DNA from: Ruegeria atlantica
GTDB lineage: Bacteria > Pseudomonadota > Alphaproteobacteria > Rhodobacterales > Rhodobacteraceae
DNA length: 64,000 bases
NCBI RefSeq assembly: GCF_013032505.1
Contig: NZ_WQCG01000005.1
Location: 1-64,000 of the forward strand
Direction of reading: 5' to 3'
The notes under the pieces were generated by a model that was given only the letters and a program-made list of their open reading frames with translations, did not search any database and was not told the origin of the DNA. Shown piece by piece: positions 44,765 to 53,884 of the stretch (the first letter of the stretch is position 1; every line of letters starts with the position of its first letter). The position numbers and the translations under genes are program-made.

Positions 44765-45172
44765 ATGAAAGCCTTGCTCCTAAGCGCCCTGATCCTTGCC
44801 GCCACACCTGTTCTGGCGCGAGATACTTATCCGCCGGTTGAGGTTCTGTTGCAGACCGATAAATCCGTGATTGGCGAACCGCTGGAATACCCCGAAGGCA
44901 AGGCGCAGATAACCATGGCCATCGTGACCATGCAGCCCGGCCAAAAAACTGGCTGGCACCGGCACGAGACCCCATTGGCGGCTTACATGCTAGAGGGTGA
45001 AATCACCGTGGACTACGGGGATGCCGGGACCAAAACCTACAAAACCGGTGACGCGCTGGTCGAGGCATTCCGCTCACCTCATGCCGGGGTGAACTCAGGT
45101 GGTGAAATTGCACGGATTCTGGCCGTGTTTGCCGGTGCAGAGGGCGTTTCCAACACGGTCGCGGAAGAGTAG
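44765..45172 (+). CDS. Secreted cupin-domain protein
   Basis: A 135-residue protein with a signal peptide (KALLLSALILAATPVLA, cleavage before RDTY). The cupin motif 1 reads GQKTGWHRHETPLAAYMLEGE with two histidines, and motif 2 is in DALVEAFRSPHAGVNSG. It is probably periplasmic and metal-binding. The start at MKALL is preferred because the upstream extension breaks the signal peptide. Its function is unknown. Confidence 0.8.
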   Translation: MKALLLSALILAATPVLARDTYPPVEVLLQTDKSVIGEPLEYPEGKAQITMAIVTMQPGQKTGWHRHETPLAAYMLEGEITVDYGDAGTKTYKTGDALVEAFRSPHAGVNSGGEIARILAVFAGAEGVSNTVAEE

Positions 45173-45260
45173 GCGCCCAAGCCCCCCCCACCCTCTTTCC
45201 CCTGTCCGCAATATCCGCTAAACGCGGTCTGACCCTAGATTTACTGGCGGATACCGACCG

Positions 45261-47657
45261 ATGAAATTCACTCTTTCCTGGCTGAAAGACCACCTCGACA
45301 CCGATGCGTCGGTGGATGAGATTGCAGAGACGCTGACCGATCTTGGACTGGAAGTCGAAGAGATCGTGAACCCTGCGGACCGTCTGGCAGGCTTTACGCT
45401 GGGCTATGTGAAGCACGCGGAAAAACATCCTGATGCCGACAAGCTGCGTGTGTGCACGGTCGCGACCGACGAGGGCGATCTGCAGATCATCTGCGGCGCG
45501 CCGAATGCGCGCGAAGGGATCACTGTCGTTGTCTGTAAACCCGGCATGTATATCCCCGGTCTGGACCTGACCATCAGCGTCGGCAAAATCCGCGGTGTCG
45601 AAAGCTATGGCATGATGGCCTCTGAGCGCGAGCTGGAGCTGTCGGACGAGCATGACGGCATCATCGAGCTACCCTCGGGCGAAGTGGGCGACAAGTTCGT
45701 CGACTGGCTGGCCGAAAACGAACCCGCGAAGGTCGATCCGATGATCGAAATCGCGATCACGCCGAACCGCCCTGATGCGCTGGGCGTGGCCGGGATCGCC
45801 CGCGACCTGGCTGCGCGCGGTGTTGGCACGCTAAAAGAGCGTGATTATGTGCCGGTGCCGGGTGATTTCGAAAGCCCGATCAAGGTGACAATTGATGAGG
45901 ATACGCTGGACGACGCGCCGCATTTCACCGGTCGTCTGATCAAGGGCGTCAAAAACGGCCCCAGCCCGCAATGGCTGCAGGATCAGTTGAAGGCAATTGG
46001 TCTGCGTCCGATCTCGGCGTTGGTCGATATCACCAACTACATGACCTTCGACCAGAACCGTCCGTTGCACGTGTTCGACGCCGATAAGGTTCAGGGCAAC
46101 CTGCGCGTTCACCGTGCCAATGGTGGCGAAAAGCTGGTGGCGTTGGACGAGAAGGAATACACCATGCAGCCCGGCATGATGGTGATTTCGGACGAAAAAG
46201 GTCCGGAATCTATTGCCGGCGTCATGGGTGGTGAGGAAACGGGCTGCACTGATGACACTGTGAATGTCTTCCTCGAAAGCGCATTCTGGGATTATGTGCA
46301 GATCGCTCTGACGGGCCGTGCACTCAAGATCAACTCGGACGCGCGTTACCGGTTCGAACGTGGCGTGGACCCGGAATACACGCTGGAAGGGTTAGAACAC
46401 GCGACGCAGATGATCCTGGATATCTGCGGTGGTGAAGCCTCGAAAGTGGTCGAAGCTGGCAAGGTGCCGGATCATTCGCGTGCCTATAAGCTGGACGCTG
46501 AGCGTGTTAAGTCGCTGGTCGGCATGGACATTCCCGAGGCCGAGCAGCGCCAGACTCTGACGCGTTTGGGCTTCCGCCTTGAGGGTGAGATGGCGCATGT
46601 CCCCAGCTGGCGTCCCGATGTTATGGGTGAGGCCGATTTGGTGGAAGAGGTCGCCCGGATTGCATCTCTGACCAAACTGCAGGGTAAGCCGCTGCCGCGT
46701 ATTACGGATGGTATTCCCAAGGCGGTGATGACCCCGTCGCAGCGGCGTCAGTCGATGGCACGTCGCACTTGTGCGGCGCTGGGGTACAACGAATGTGTCA
46801 GCTATACCTTCATCGATCAGGCCTCGGCCGCGTTGTTCGGTGGCGGGGATGAGGCGACGCAGCTTGAAAACCCGATCTCGTCCGAGATGAGCCATATGCG
46901 CCCCGATTTGCTGCCCGGCCTGTTGCAGGCTGCGGCACGAAATCAAGCGCGTGGCTATACCGATGTCGCGCTGTTCGAGGTTGGCCCGGTGTTTCACGAT
47001 GGCGAGCCTGGCGATCAAAAAACCCAGATCACTGGCCTTTTGGTTGGGCGCAGCGGTCCCAAGGATGTGCACGGTGCTTCGCGCCCTGTCGATGTGTTTG
47101 ACGCCAAAGCAGATGCCGAGGCTGTGCTGGCCGCAATCGGTGCGCCCGCTAAAGTGCAGGTCCTGCGCGACGGTGATGCGTGGTGGCATCCTGGCCGTCA
47201 CGGCAAGATCTGTCTTGGCCCGAAAAAGGTGTTGGGCGTCTTTGGTGAGCTGCACCCGCGCGTGTTGCAGGCGATGGATATCAAAGGCCCTGCGATGGCT
47301 TTCACCATCTGGCCGGAAGAGGTGCCACTGCCACGTAAGTCCGGTGCCACCCGAGCGGCGCTGGAATTGCGCGATCTTCAGGCGGTCGAGCGTGACTTTG
47401 CCTTTGTCGTCGACGAGGGCGTCGAAGCGCTGACACTGGTGAACGCCGCAGCGGGTGCTGACAAGGCACTGATCGAGGACGTCCGGGTCTTTGACGAGTT
47501 TATCGGCGGTAGCCTGGGTGAGGGTAAGAAATCTCTGGCCATCACTGTTCGCCTCCAGCCGACGGATGCGACGCTAAAGGAAAAAGACATCGAAGCGGTG
47601 GCTGAGAAAATCATCGCGAAGGTCACCAAGGCGACTGGCGGCGTTCTGCGCGGGTGA
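45261..47657 (+). CDS. pheT: Phenylalanyl-tRNA synthetase beta subunit
   Basis: A 798-residue subunit of normal length. It has the N-terminal tRNA-binding domain (YVKHAEKHPDADKLRVCTV and ICGAPNARE), B3/B4 editing domain (EIAITPNRPDALGV), B5 region, synthetase core (GYNECVSYTFIDQ, NPISSEMSHMRPDLLPGLL) and C-terminal ferredoxin-fold anticodon-binding domain (AVERDFAFVVDEGV). It pairs with PheS. A strong terminator follows. Confidence 0.97.
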   Translation: MKFTLSWLKDHLDTDASVDEIAETLTDLGLEVEEIVNPADRLAGFTLGYVKHAEKHPDADKLRVCTVATDEGDLQIICGAPNAREGITVVVCKPGMYIPGLDLTISVGKIRGVESYGMMASERELELSDEHDGIIELPSGEVGDKFVDWLAENEPAKVDPMIEIAITPNRPDALGVAGIARDLAARGVGTLKERDYVPVPGDFESPIKVTIDEDTLDDAPHFTGRLIKGVKNGPSPQWLQDQLKAIGLRPISALVDITNYMTFDQNRPLHVFDADKVQGNLRVHRANGGEKLVALDEKEYTMQPGMMVISDEKGPESIAGVMGGEETGCTDDTVNVFLESAFWDYVQIALTGRALKINSDARYRFERGVDPEYTLEGLEHATQMILDICGGEASKVVEAGKVPDHSRAYKLDAERVKSLVGMDIPEAEQRQTLTRLGFRLEGEMAHVPSWRPDVMGEADLVEEVARIASLTKLQGKPLPRITDGIPKAVMTPSQRRQSMARRTCAALGYNECVSYTFIDQASAALFGGGDEATQLENPISSEMSHMRPDLLPGLLQAAARNQARGYTDVALFEVGPVFHDGEPGDQKTQITGLLVGRSGPKDVHGASRPVDVFDAKADAEAVLAAIGAPAKVQVLRDGDAWWHPGRHGKICLGPKKVLGVFGELHPRVLQAMDIKGPAMAFTIWPEEVPLPRKSGATRAALELRDLQAVERDFAFVVDEGVEALTLVNAAAGADKALIEDVRVFDEFIGGSLGEGKKSLAITVRLQPTDATLKEKDIEAVAEKIIAKVTKATGGVLRG

Positions 47658-47694
47658 TGCCTGGCCGCATCCGGCTGGAGTTTTTTGAAAAGAT

Positions 47695-47723
47695 GAAAGG
47701 GCGGCGGCGCCCTTTCTGTTTTT
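47695..47723 (+). terminator. Rho-independent terminator after pheT
   Basis: An 8-bp stem (GAAAGGGC / GCCCTTTC) with a 6-base loop and a TGTTTTT tail lies 38 bases after the pheT stop. This is a good intrinsic terminator for rightward transcription. Confidence 0.85.
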
Positions 47724-47738
47724 GCGGAGGAGCAAAAG

Positions 47739-48185
47739 ATGCTGAACGTTTACCTATCCGGCGAAATCCATACCGATTGGCGGGAACAGATCATCGAGGG
47801 CGCTCAGGGTCTGGACATCACGTTCAACAGTCCTGTGACTGATCACGCGGCCAGCGATGACTGCGGTGTGGCCATTCTGGGGGCCGAGCCAAACAAGTAT
47901 TGGCACGACCACAAAGGCGCAATGGTCAACGCGATCCGCACGCGCAAGGGCATCGCGGATGCCGATGTGGTCGTGGTCCGGTTCGGTGAAAAATACAAAC
48001 AGTGGAACGCTGCATTTGACGCGGGTTACGCCGCGGCTCTGGGGAAATCACTGATTGTGCTGCACGGCCCTGATCACCAACACGCGTTGAAAGAGGTGGA
48101 TGCGGCGGCGCTGGCCGTGGCCGAGCAACCGGGCCAAGTCGTTGATGTACTGCGCTATGTTCTGACGGGCGCGCTGCCAAAATAA
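47739..48185 (+). CDS. YtoQ-family protein
   Basis: A 148-residue protein matching the YtoQ family by its opening LNVYLSGEIHTDWREQI and HDHKGAMVNAIRTRKGI. The fold resembles nucleoside 2-deoxyribosyltransferase-like domains, with VVVVRFGEKYKQWNAAFDAGYA as the conserved acidic/aromatic block, but the enzymatic role is not established. An SD-like GCGGAGG lies 11 bases before the start, downstream of the pheT terminator. It is an orphan gene. Confidence 0.88.
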   Translation: MLNVYLSGEIHTDWREQIIEGAQGLDITFNSPVTDHAASDDCGVAILGAEPNKYWHDHKGAMVNAIRTRKGIADADVVVVRFGEKYKQWNAAFDAGYAAALGKSLIVLHGPDHQHALKEVDAAALAVAEQPGQVVDVLRYVLTGALPK

Positions 48186-48258
48186 CTCACGCGACGTTTT
48201 CCTTGCGTGAATTCAGAGTGCTTTCTACCGTCTGCTTGGGCAGTACGGGGAGACATTC

Positions 48259-49866
48259 ATGGAATTCGACTATGTCATCGTGGGCGGTGGGTCCGCCGGA
48301 TGTGTTATGGCCGCGCGGCTGAGCGAAGATCCAGACACAAGCGTTTGCCTGCTTGAAGCGGGCGGAGCTGGCGAGGATCTGGTGATCCGGGCTCCGGCTC
48401 TTGTAGCAGCCATGGTTTCGGGGCGACCCAAGCTGAATAATTGGGCCTTTGAAACCGTGCGTCAGCCCGGGTTGAATGGTCGCAAAGGGTTTCAGCCGCG
48501 GGGCAAGGCATTGGGCGGGTCGTCGGCGATCAATGCGATGCTGTACGTGCGCGGTCACCCCAGCGACTATGATGAATGGGCGGATCTGGGATGCGAGGGT
48601 TGGGATTGGGAAAACGTCCTGCCCTACTTTCGAAAGTCCGAAGGCAATGAGCGCGGCGCGGATGACCTTCATGGCGGCGATGGTCCGTTGCAAGTGTCGA
48701 ACCAGTCCGAGCCGCGCTCGATCTCACATGCCTTTGTGGAAGCCTGCGGCCAGCAGCAAATTCGCGAGACAGACGACTTCAACGGGCCGGAACAGGAAGG
48801 GGCGGGCTTGTATCAGGTCACGCAGTTCCACGGCGGAGAGCATAAGGGTGAACGTTGCTCGGCCGCGGCGGCCTATTTACGGGGCATCAAAACACGGCCA
48901 AATCTGACGATCATGACCGGGGTAGAAGCCGAGAAGATCCTTTTTGACAAAAAGCGCGCAACCGGTGTGTTGCTGCGTCGGAAGGGCAAAGCGGTCGAAG
49001 TGCGCGCCCGGCGGGAAGTTATCCTGTCCGGGGGCGCATTTGGTTCGCCGCAATTGCTGATGTTGTCAGGTATCGGGCCGGAAGCCGAGTTGAAGCAGCA
49101 CGGTATCGCGGTTCAGCACGACTTGCCCGGCGTTGGTCAAAACCTGCAGGATCATCTGGACTATGTCCTCAGCTATCATTCGAAACGTAAAGACGTTGTT
49201 GGGCTTACACCTGGTGGCCTGTTGAAGTTGGCCAAGGCCGGCCTGGACTGGCGTCGCACCGGAGAGGGCCTGTTTGCCACCCCCTTTGCCGAAGGCGGCG
49301 CGTTTATCAAATCGGACCCTTCCGTCGCCAAGCCAGATCTTCAGCTTCATTTTGTTGTCGGCATCGTCGACGACCACATGCGAAAGATTCACTTGCCGCA
49401 CGGGTTTTCGTGTCATGTCTGTGTCTTGCGCCCGTTCAGCCGCGGCAGTGTTGGGCTTAGCTCGGATCAGGCCGGAGAGCCGCCGCGCATTGATCCGGCT
49501 TATCTTAGCGATAACCGTGATCTGGATCTTTTGAAGCGCGGGGCGCGTGTTATGGAGTCAGTTCTAGAAGCTGAACCGCTTGAGCCGTGGCGGAAAAAGC
49601 GTCTCTATGCACATGACGGAAGCGACGAAGCGCTAGAAGCCGATATCAGGAACCGCGCCGATACGATTTATCACCCGGTCGGAACTTGTAAGATGGGGGT
49701 GGACGATATGGCGGTGGTGGACATCGAAGGCCGCGTTCATGGCGTTGATGGGCTGCGGGTTGTGGACGCATCGATCATGCCGACACTTATTGGTGGCAAT
49801 ACCAATGCGCCCACTATCATGATTGCAGAAAAGATCGCCGAAACAATCAATCGCGGGGCGGCGTAA
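48259..49866 (+). CDS. GMC oxidoreductase (choline/alcohol dehydrogenase-like)
   Basis: A 535-residue FAD enzyme. The N-terminal loop is YVIVGGGSAGCVMA, GMC signature 1 is around GKALGGSSAINAMLYVRGH, and signature 2 is GSPQLLMLSGIGP. The C-terminal catalytic His is in YHPVGTCKMG, with a second His/Asn in TNAPTIMIAEK. It oxidises primary alcohols, possibly choline or aliphatic alcohols of the AlkJ type. It overlaps the convergent GST gene by 20 bases. Confidence 0.93.
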   Translation: MEFDYVIVGGGSAGCVMAARLSEDPDTSVCLLEAGGAGEDLVIRAPALVAAMVSGRPKLNNWAFETVRQPGLNGRKGFQPRGKALGGSSAINAMLYVRGHPSDYDEWADLGCEGWDWENVLPYFRKSEGNERGADDLHGGDGPLQVSNQSEPRSISHAFVEACGQQQIRETDDFNGPEQEGAGLYQVTQFHGGEHKGERCSAAAAYLRGIKTRPNLTIMTGVEAEKILFDKKRATGVLLRRKGKAVEVRARREVILSGGAFGSPQLLMLSGIGPEAELKQHGIAVQHDLPGVGQNLQDHLDYVLSYHSKRKDVVGLTPGGLLKLAKAGLDWRRTGEGLFATPFAEGGAFIKSDPSVAKPDLQLHFVVGIVDDHMRKIHLPHGFSCHVCVLRPFSRGSVGLSSDQAGEPPRIDPAYLSDNRDLDLLKRGARVMESVLEAEPLEPWRKKRLYAHDGSDEALEADIRNRADTIYHPVGTCKMGVDDMAVVDIEGRVHGVDGLRVVDASIMPTLIGGNTNAPTIMIAEKIAETINRGAA

Positions 49867-50545
49867 CCAAGCCTTTCTGCACCGCGGGGCGATTCAAGAA
49901 CCGATCGAGATAAGCCAACAGATTTGCGTGGTCTTCCCAGCCGACAAGGTCGTGAGCATTGTAGAACTCAAGCCCGCGCAGCCACGGCGCGATTGCGATA
50001 TCGGCAATTGAGTATTCATCGGCAATCCAATCGCGACCCTCAAGCTGTTGGTTCAGAACGTTCAGCAGCCGCTTGGCTTCGTTCACGTAACGCTCGCGCG
50101 GGCGCGGGTCCTCGATCTCGCTACCTGCGAATTTGTGGAAATATCCCAATTGCCCGAACATCGGACCGACGCCCCCCATCTGGAACATCACCCATTGGAT
50201 CACGCGGTACTTGTCAGCTTTGGTCTGGCCCAGAAACTTCCCGCTTTTCTCTGCTAGGTAAATCAGGATTGCACCGCTTTCGAACAGGCTAATGGGTGTG
50301 CCATCAGGGCCGTTCGGGTCGATAATCGCCGGGATCTTGTTGTTTGGGTTCAGTGAAAGAAACTCGGGGCTTTTGACGTCCGTGTCTGAAAGGGTCACCC
50401 GGTGGGCTTCATAGGCCAAGCCGGTTTCTTCCAGCATGATTGACGCTTTGACGCCGTTGGGTGTGGGAAAAGAGTAGAGCTGAATCCTGTCTGGAAACTG
50501 CGCAGGCCAGCGGGCTGTAATCGGGTGAGAGGCGGTGTCCAGCAT
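49847..50545 (-). CDS. Glutathione S-transferase family protein (YfcG/YghU-like)
   Basis: A 232-residue thioredoxin-fold transferase. The N-terminal domain contains QLYSFPTPNGVKASIMLEE and the cis-Pro region NNKIPAI, with GSH-contacting ESGAILIYLAEKSG. The C-terminal helical domain includes FQMGGVGPMFGQLGYF and SIADIAIAPW. The TPNG-VK motif matches nu-class disulfide-bond oxidoreductases. The start at 50545 follows AGGAGC. The 3' end overlaps the GMC gene. Confidence 0.92.
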   Translation of the reverse strand: MLDTASHPITARWPAQFPDRIQLYSFPTPNGVKASIMLEETGLAYEAHRVTLSDTDVKSPEFLSLNPNNKIPAIIDPNGPDGTPISLFESGAILIYLAEKSGKFLGQTKADKYRVIQWVMFQMGGVGPMFGQLGYFHKFAGSEIEDPRPRERYVNEAKRLLNVLNQQLEGRDWIADEYSIADIAIAPWLRGLEFYNAHDLVGWEDHANLLAYLDRFLNRPAVQKGLVTPPRD

Positions 50546-50761
50546 GGGGGCTCCTGTCATGGGTTGCCTGCAATAGTTAGGCATGGTGACCCTGTCTTGC
50601 CAGTGTTTGTGCTGTGCGTACCCGGTCAGGGCCTGTGTAATTGGGAACAACGGGGAAAACCTGTGTATCTCGCACCTAGACCGAAGCGCGCTTATGGACC
50701 ACTATTCCGCCAATCCCGCGCCGAGAGACGCGGGTTCGCCGTGAATCGAAAGGAGATGCGC

Positions 50762-51568
50762 GTGGATGACGTCGTAACACAGGTGGGTGCATTCGCCCCG
50801 CTGATCATAAGCGCGGTCAAGGCGCTGTTCGTACTAATTCTTGGGTGGATCGTTGCTGGTGCCATTGCCGGCATGGTCCGCCGCCGGATCAATGCGACGC
50901 CGCAAATTGATCCGACACTTGGGAATTTTGTCGCCAGCTTGGTGAAGTGGGTCATACTGGCCATGGTGCTGGTTGCCGTCCTGGGCATCTTTGGCATTCA
51001 GGCGACAAGTATCGTCGCCATTCTGGGTGCTGCATCACTTGCCATCGGTCTGGCCCTGCAGGGAACTCTGAGCGATCTTGCTGCCGGTGTTATGCTGGTT
51101 GTCTTCCGTCCCTACAAGCTGGGTCAATATGTCGATATCGGCGGAACCGCGGGGACGGTGAAAGACCTGAACCTGTTCACGACTGAATTGGTGACGCCAG
51201 ACAACGTCCAGATCATTGTGCCGAACGGCCAGTCCTGGGGATCAATCATCACCAACTACTCGGCTCATGACACGCGCCGCGTCGATCTGGTGTTCGGCAT
51301 CGACTATGGTGACAGTGCAGATGAGGCAATGAAGATCATTCTGGATGTCGCCAAGGCTGATGAGCGCATCATGGATGACCCGGAACCGTGGGTTCGCGTG
51401 ACCAATCTGGGCGACAGCTCGGTTGATCTGACAGCGCGCCTGTGGTGCGCGGCAGCGGATTATTGGGATGTGAAGTTCGATCTGACCAAAGCTGTCAAGG
51501 AAGCCTTTGACGCCAAAGGTGTTTCGATTCCCTACCCGCATTCGGTGGAAATCCACAAGGAAGGGTAA
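50762..51568 (+). CDS. Small-conductance mechanosensitive channel (MscS)
   Basis: A 268-residue channel with three N-terminal transmembrane helices (about 10-110), the third being the pore-lining Gly/Ala-rich segment (VAILGAASLAIGLALQGTLSDLAAGVMLV). A cytoplasmic beta domain (YVDIGGTAGTVKDLNLF; IIVPNGQ) and C-terminal alpha/beta domain follow. GTG at 50762 is preferred over ATG at 50756 because AGGAG would touch the ATG. It opens on membrane tension during hypo-osmotic shock. Confidence 0.94.
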   Translation: MDDVVTQVGAFAPLIISAVKALFVLILGWIVAGAIAGMVRRRINATPQIDPTLGNFVASLVKWVILAMVLVAVLGIFGIQATSIVAILGAASLAIGLALQGTLSDLAAGVMLVVFRPYKLGQYVDIGGTAGTVKDLNLFTTELVTPDNVQIIVPNGQSWGSIITNYSAHDTRRVDLVFGIDYGDSADEAMKIILDVAKADERIMDDPEPWVRVTNLGDSSVDLTARLWCAAADYWDVKFDLTKAVKEAFDAKGVSIPYPHSVEIHKEG

Positions 51569-51623
51569 AGGCTCGCGCCCGTCGCGCGGGCATTGGAAAT
51601 GCCCTCCTACGGTTGGGCCCGGC

Positions 51624-51652
51624 GCCGCGCTTTCAGCGCGGCGTTTCTTTTT
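51624..51652 (+). terminator. Rho-independent terminator after the MscS gene
   Basis: GCCGCGCT pairs with AGCGCGGC around a 3-base loop, followed by GTTTCTTTTT. It lies 55 bases after the channel stop and reads correctly for rightward transcription. Confidence 0.88.
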
Positions 51653-51676
51653 GGGAAGCCAGGATCGTGGCCATAA

Positions 51677-51706
51677 ACGAAAAGCGGCGCGCCAAAGGCG
51701 CGCCGC
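51677..51706 (-). terminator. Rho-independent terminator after ald
   Basis: On the minus strand a perfect 10-bp stem (GCGGCGCGCC / GGCGCGCCGC, 3-base loop) is followed by a TTTT tail. It lies 57 bases beyond the ald stop, so it serves leftward transcription of ald, back to back with the MscS terminator. Confidence 0.85.
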
Positions 51707-51762
51707 CATGCCCAACACTGTAAAGCAGCCGCTCTGCGGGTGCTTTCAGGGACGGGAGTGCT

Positions 51763-52881
51763 TCAGGCGTTGACGATTGCCTCGGGCGAGACAACGTCCA
51801 GACCCAGTGCCGTACCGACGGCTTCATAGGTCAACTGACCGGCATGTACGTTCAGGCCTGCCAGCAGATGCGGGTCGTCCTGACACGCTTTCTTCCAGCC
51901 TTTGCTTGCCAGCGAAAGCATGAACGGCATGGTCGCGTTGCCCAGTGCGATGGTCGAGGTGCGCGCAACTGCGCCCGGCATGTTGGCCACGCAGTAGTGC
52001 ATGACGCCGTCAACTTCGTAGATCGGGTCCGCATGGGTGGTCGCCTTGGAGGTTTCAAAGCAGCCGCCCTGGTCGATGGCAACGTCAACCAAAACCGCGC
52101 CGGGTTTCATGGTGGACAACTGCGCGCGCGAGATCAGCTTGGGTGCCGCAGCGCCCGGGATCAGAACAGCACCGATAACCATGTCGGCATCCTGGATCAG
52201 CTCGGCCGTTGCGCCGGCTGTGGAGTACTGGCTTTTGAATGTGCCGCCGAAGACGTCGTCAAGGTAACGCAGGCGCGGCAGTGAGCGGTCCAACACGGTG
52301 ACATCAGCGCCCATGCCTGCCGCGATCTTGGCCGCGTGGGTACCAACAACGCCGCCGCCGATCACGATGACCTTGGCCGGGCCGACACCCGGAACGCCGC
52401 CCATCAGAACGCCGCGGCCGCCATTTGCCTTTTGCAGGGTCCACGAACCAACCTGAGGTGCCAGGCGACCGGCAACTTCGGACATTGGCGCCAACAGCGG
52501 CAGGCCGCCGTTACGGTCGGTTACGGTTTCATAGGCAATTGCCGTGCAGCCTGATGCCAGCAGGTCGTGGGTCTGGTCTGGATCGGGTGCCAGGTGCAGA
52601 TAGGTGAACAGCAGCTGACCTTCGCGCAGCATCTTGCGTTCAATCGCCTGGGGCTCTTTGACCTTTACGATCATGTCCGCGGTCGCGAACACTTCTTCTG
52701 CGGTGTCGACGATGCGGGCACCTGCAGCGATATACGAGTCGTTGTCAAAACCGGAACCCATGCCGGCATTGGTTTCAATGATAACTTCGTGGCCGCGCGC
52801 GACAGCTTCTTGCGCGGCGTTAGGCGTCATGCCAACACGAAATTCCTGGGGTTTGATTTCCTTGGGGCAACCGATTTTCAT
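51763..52881 (-). CDS. ald: Alanine dehydrogenase
   Basis: A 372-residue enzyme interconverting alanine and pyruvate with ammonia and NAD. It opens with IGCPKEIKPQEFRVGMTP, contains the substrate-binding FTYLHLAPD and the NAD fold VIVIGGGVVGTHAA, and DVAIDQGGCFETS typical of the family. ATG at 52881 is chosen because the earlier in-frame ATG would place the SD (GGAGGAG) inside the gene. It is divergent from an Lrp/AsnC gene, which in this group commonly activates it. Confidence 0.96.
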   Translation of the reverse strand: MKIGCPKEIKPQEFRVGMTPNAAQEAVARGHEVIIETNAGMGSGFDNDSYIAAGARIVDTAEEVFATADMIVKVKEPQAIERKMLREGQLLFTYLHLAPDPDQTHDLLASGCTAIAYETVTDRNGGLPLLAPMSEVAGRLAPQVGSWTLQKANGGRGVLMGGVPGVGPAKVIVIGGGVVGTHAAKIAAGMGADVTVLDRSLPRLRYLDDVFGGTFKSQYSTAGATAELIQDADMVIGAVLIPGAAAPKLISRAQLSTMKPGAVLVDVAIDQGGCFETSKATTHADPIYEVDGVMHYCVANMPGAVARTSTIALGNATMPFMLSLASKGWKKACQDDPHLLAGLNVHAGQLTYEAVGTALGLDVVSPEAIVNA

Positions 52882-52904
52882 GTTTTGCTCCTCCATTCAT
52901 AAAC

Positions 52905-52921
52905 TGCCTAAATTATGGGCA
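52905..52921. promoter_or_regulatory. Inverted repeat TGCC-N9-GGCA between ald and the Lrp gene
   Basis: A 4-bp inverted repeat with an AT-rich centre (TAAATTATG) lies 24 bases upstream of the ald start. Lrp/AsnC operators commonly have short dyads around AT-rich cores, so this may be the site for the divergent regulator. It could also occur by chance. Confidence 0.35.
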
Positions 52922-53019
52922 ACCTGGGATGCAATTTCTGTGAAACTCTGCCCGTCATTTGGTTTTTCTTTGCGATAATTTCCTGTAATGTTGCCTCATC
53001 TTGCAAAGGATGTGCGCGA

Positions 53020-53478
53020 ATGAGCCTTGATACGACTGATAAAAAGATTCTGGCTGCCCTGCAGCGAAATGGCAGGATGTCGAATGCAGAACTGTCAGAT
53101 CAGGTGAATCTGTCGCCCTCGGCCTGTCATCGTCGAGTCCAGCGACTTGAGGCCGAAGGGTACATTCGCAACTATGTGGCGCTGCTGGATGCACGCAAGA
53201 TGAATGTCCCCACCACGGTGTTTGTCGAGATCACCCTGCAAGGTCAGGCAGAAGAGCTGTTGGACGCGTTCGAAAAAGCGGTGGCGCGTATTCCCGACGT
53301 TCTTGAATGTCACCTTATGGCAGGTACGGCAGACTATATTTTGAAAGTTGTTGCTGAGAATACCGAGGATTTCGCCCGCATTCACCGTCAATACCTTTCG
53401 CGGCTTCCCGGGGTGGCGCAGATGCAAAGCTCATTCGCACTGCGCACCGTGTTCAAAACGACCGCCTTGCCGGTGTGA
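53020..53478 (+). CDS. Lrp/AsnC-family transcriptional regulator (AldR-type)
   Basis: A 152-residue regulator. The N-terminal helix-turn-helix is about residues 5-50 (DKKILAALQRNGRMSNAELSDQVNLSPSACHRRVQRLE) and the C-terminal RAM effector domain about 75-150 (VFVEITLQGQ...VLECHLMAGTADYILKVV). The start MSLDTTD is preferred because the upstream extension is hydrophobic and unlike the family. It is divergent from ald, so it is probably an alanine-responsive regulator of ald. Confidence 0.93.
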   Translation: MSLDTTDKKILAALQRNGRMSNAELSDQVNLSPSACHRRVQRLEAEGYIRNYVALLDARKMNVPTTVFVEITLQGQAEELLDAFEKAVARIPDVLECHLMAGTADYILKVVAENTEDFARIHRQYLSRLPGVAQMQSSFALRTVFKTTALPV

Positions 53479-53884
53479 CTATCTGGCTGGCGCAGGGTGA
53501 ACGGGGTCAGGTGCGCAGCTTCGAAACCGCACAGAGTATACCACCGATCCGTTTGAACTAAGCCATTTCGCTGGCAAAAGGGATGTAAAATGCCTCACCG
53601 CCATTGTGTGCTCATTTGTGTGGGGATACCGTCGGATACCCCCAAAATAGAACGGCCAAACGGGGACAGACCGGGCCAGTATGGCGGCATTGCGTCAATT
53701 CAGACGCTTGTATCCCGGCGCTGGTCAGTTCAATTATGGGAATGACCGTACATCTGCCTGTTTTCCGGCCCCGCGCCAACTTGGTATTGAACTTGCGCGG
53801 AGCGTTCATCAATTTATCTGATGACATCAGGCGGTCACACAACCTTGGTATGGTCGGAACCCGTTGACCAATAAGGAGCAGATC
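53479..53884. other. Non-coding gap between the Lrp gene and ppk2
   Basis: About 400 bases without a convincing gene. Small frames here have no family features. GGATACC occurs twice (within GGGGATACCGTCGGATACCCC, about 53622-53642), giving a short near-palindrome. It probably holds the ppk2 promoter and 5' leader. Nothing else is visible. Confidence 0.5.

Noticed and set aside
53604..53867. 87-residue open frame before ppk2
   Set aside because: It has no start context or family features, and its 3' end reaches the ppk2 leader, so it is probably non-coding.
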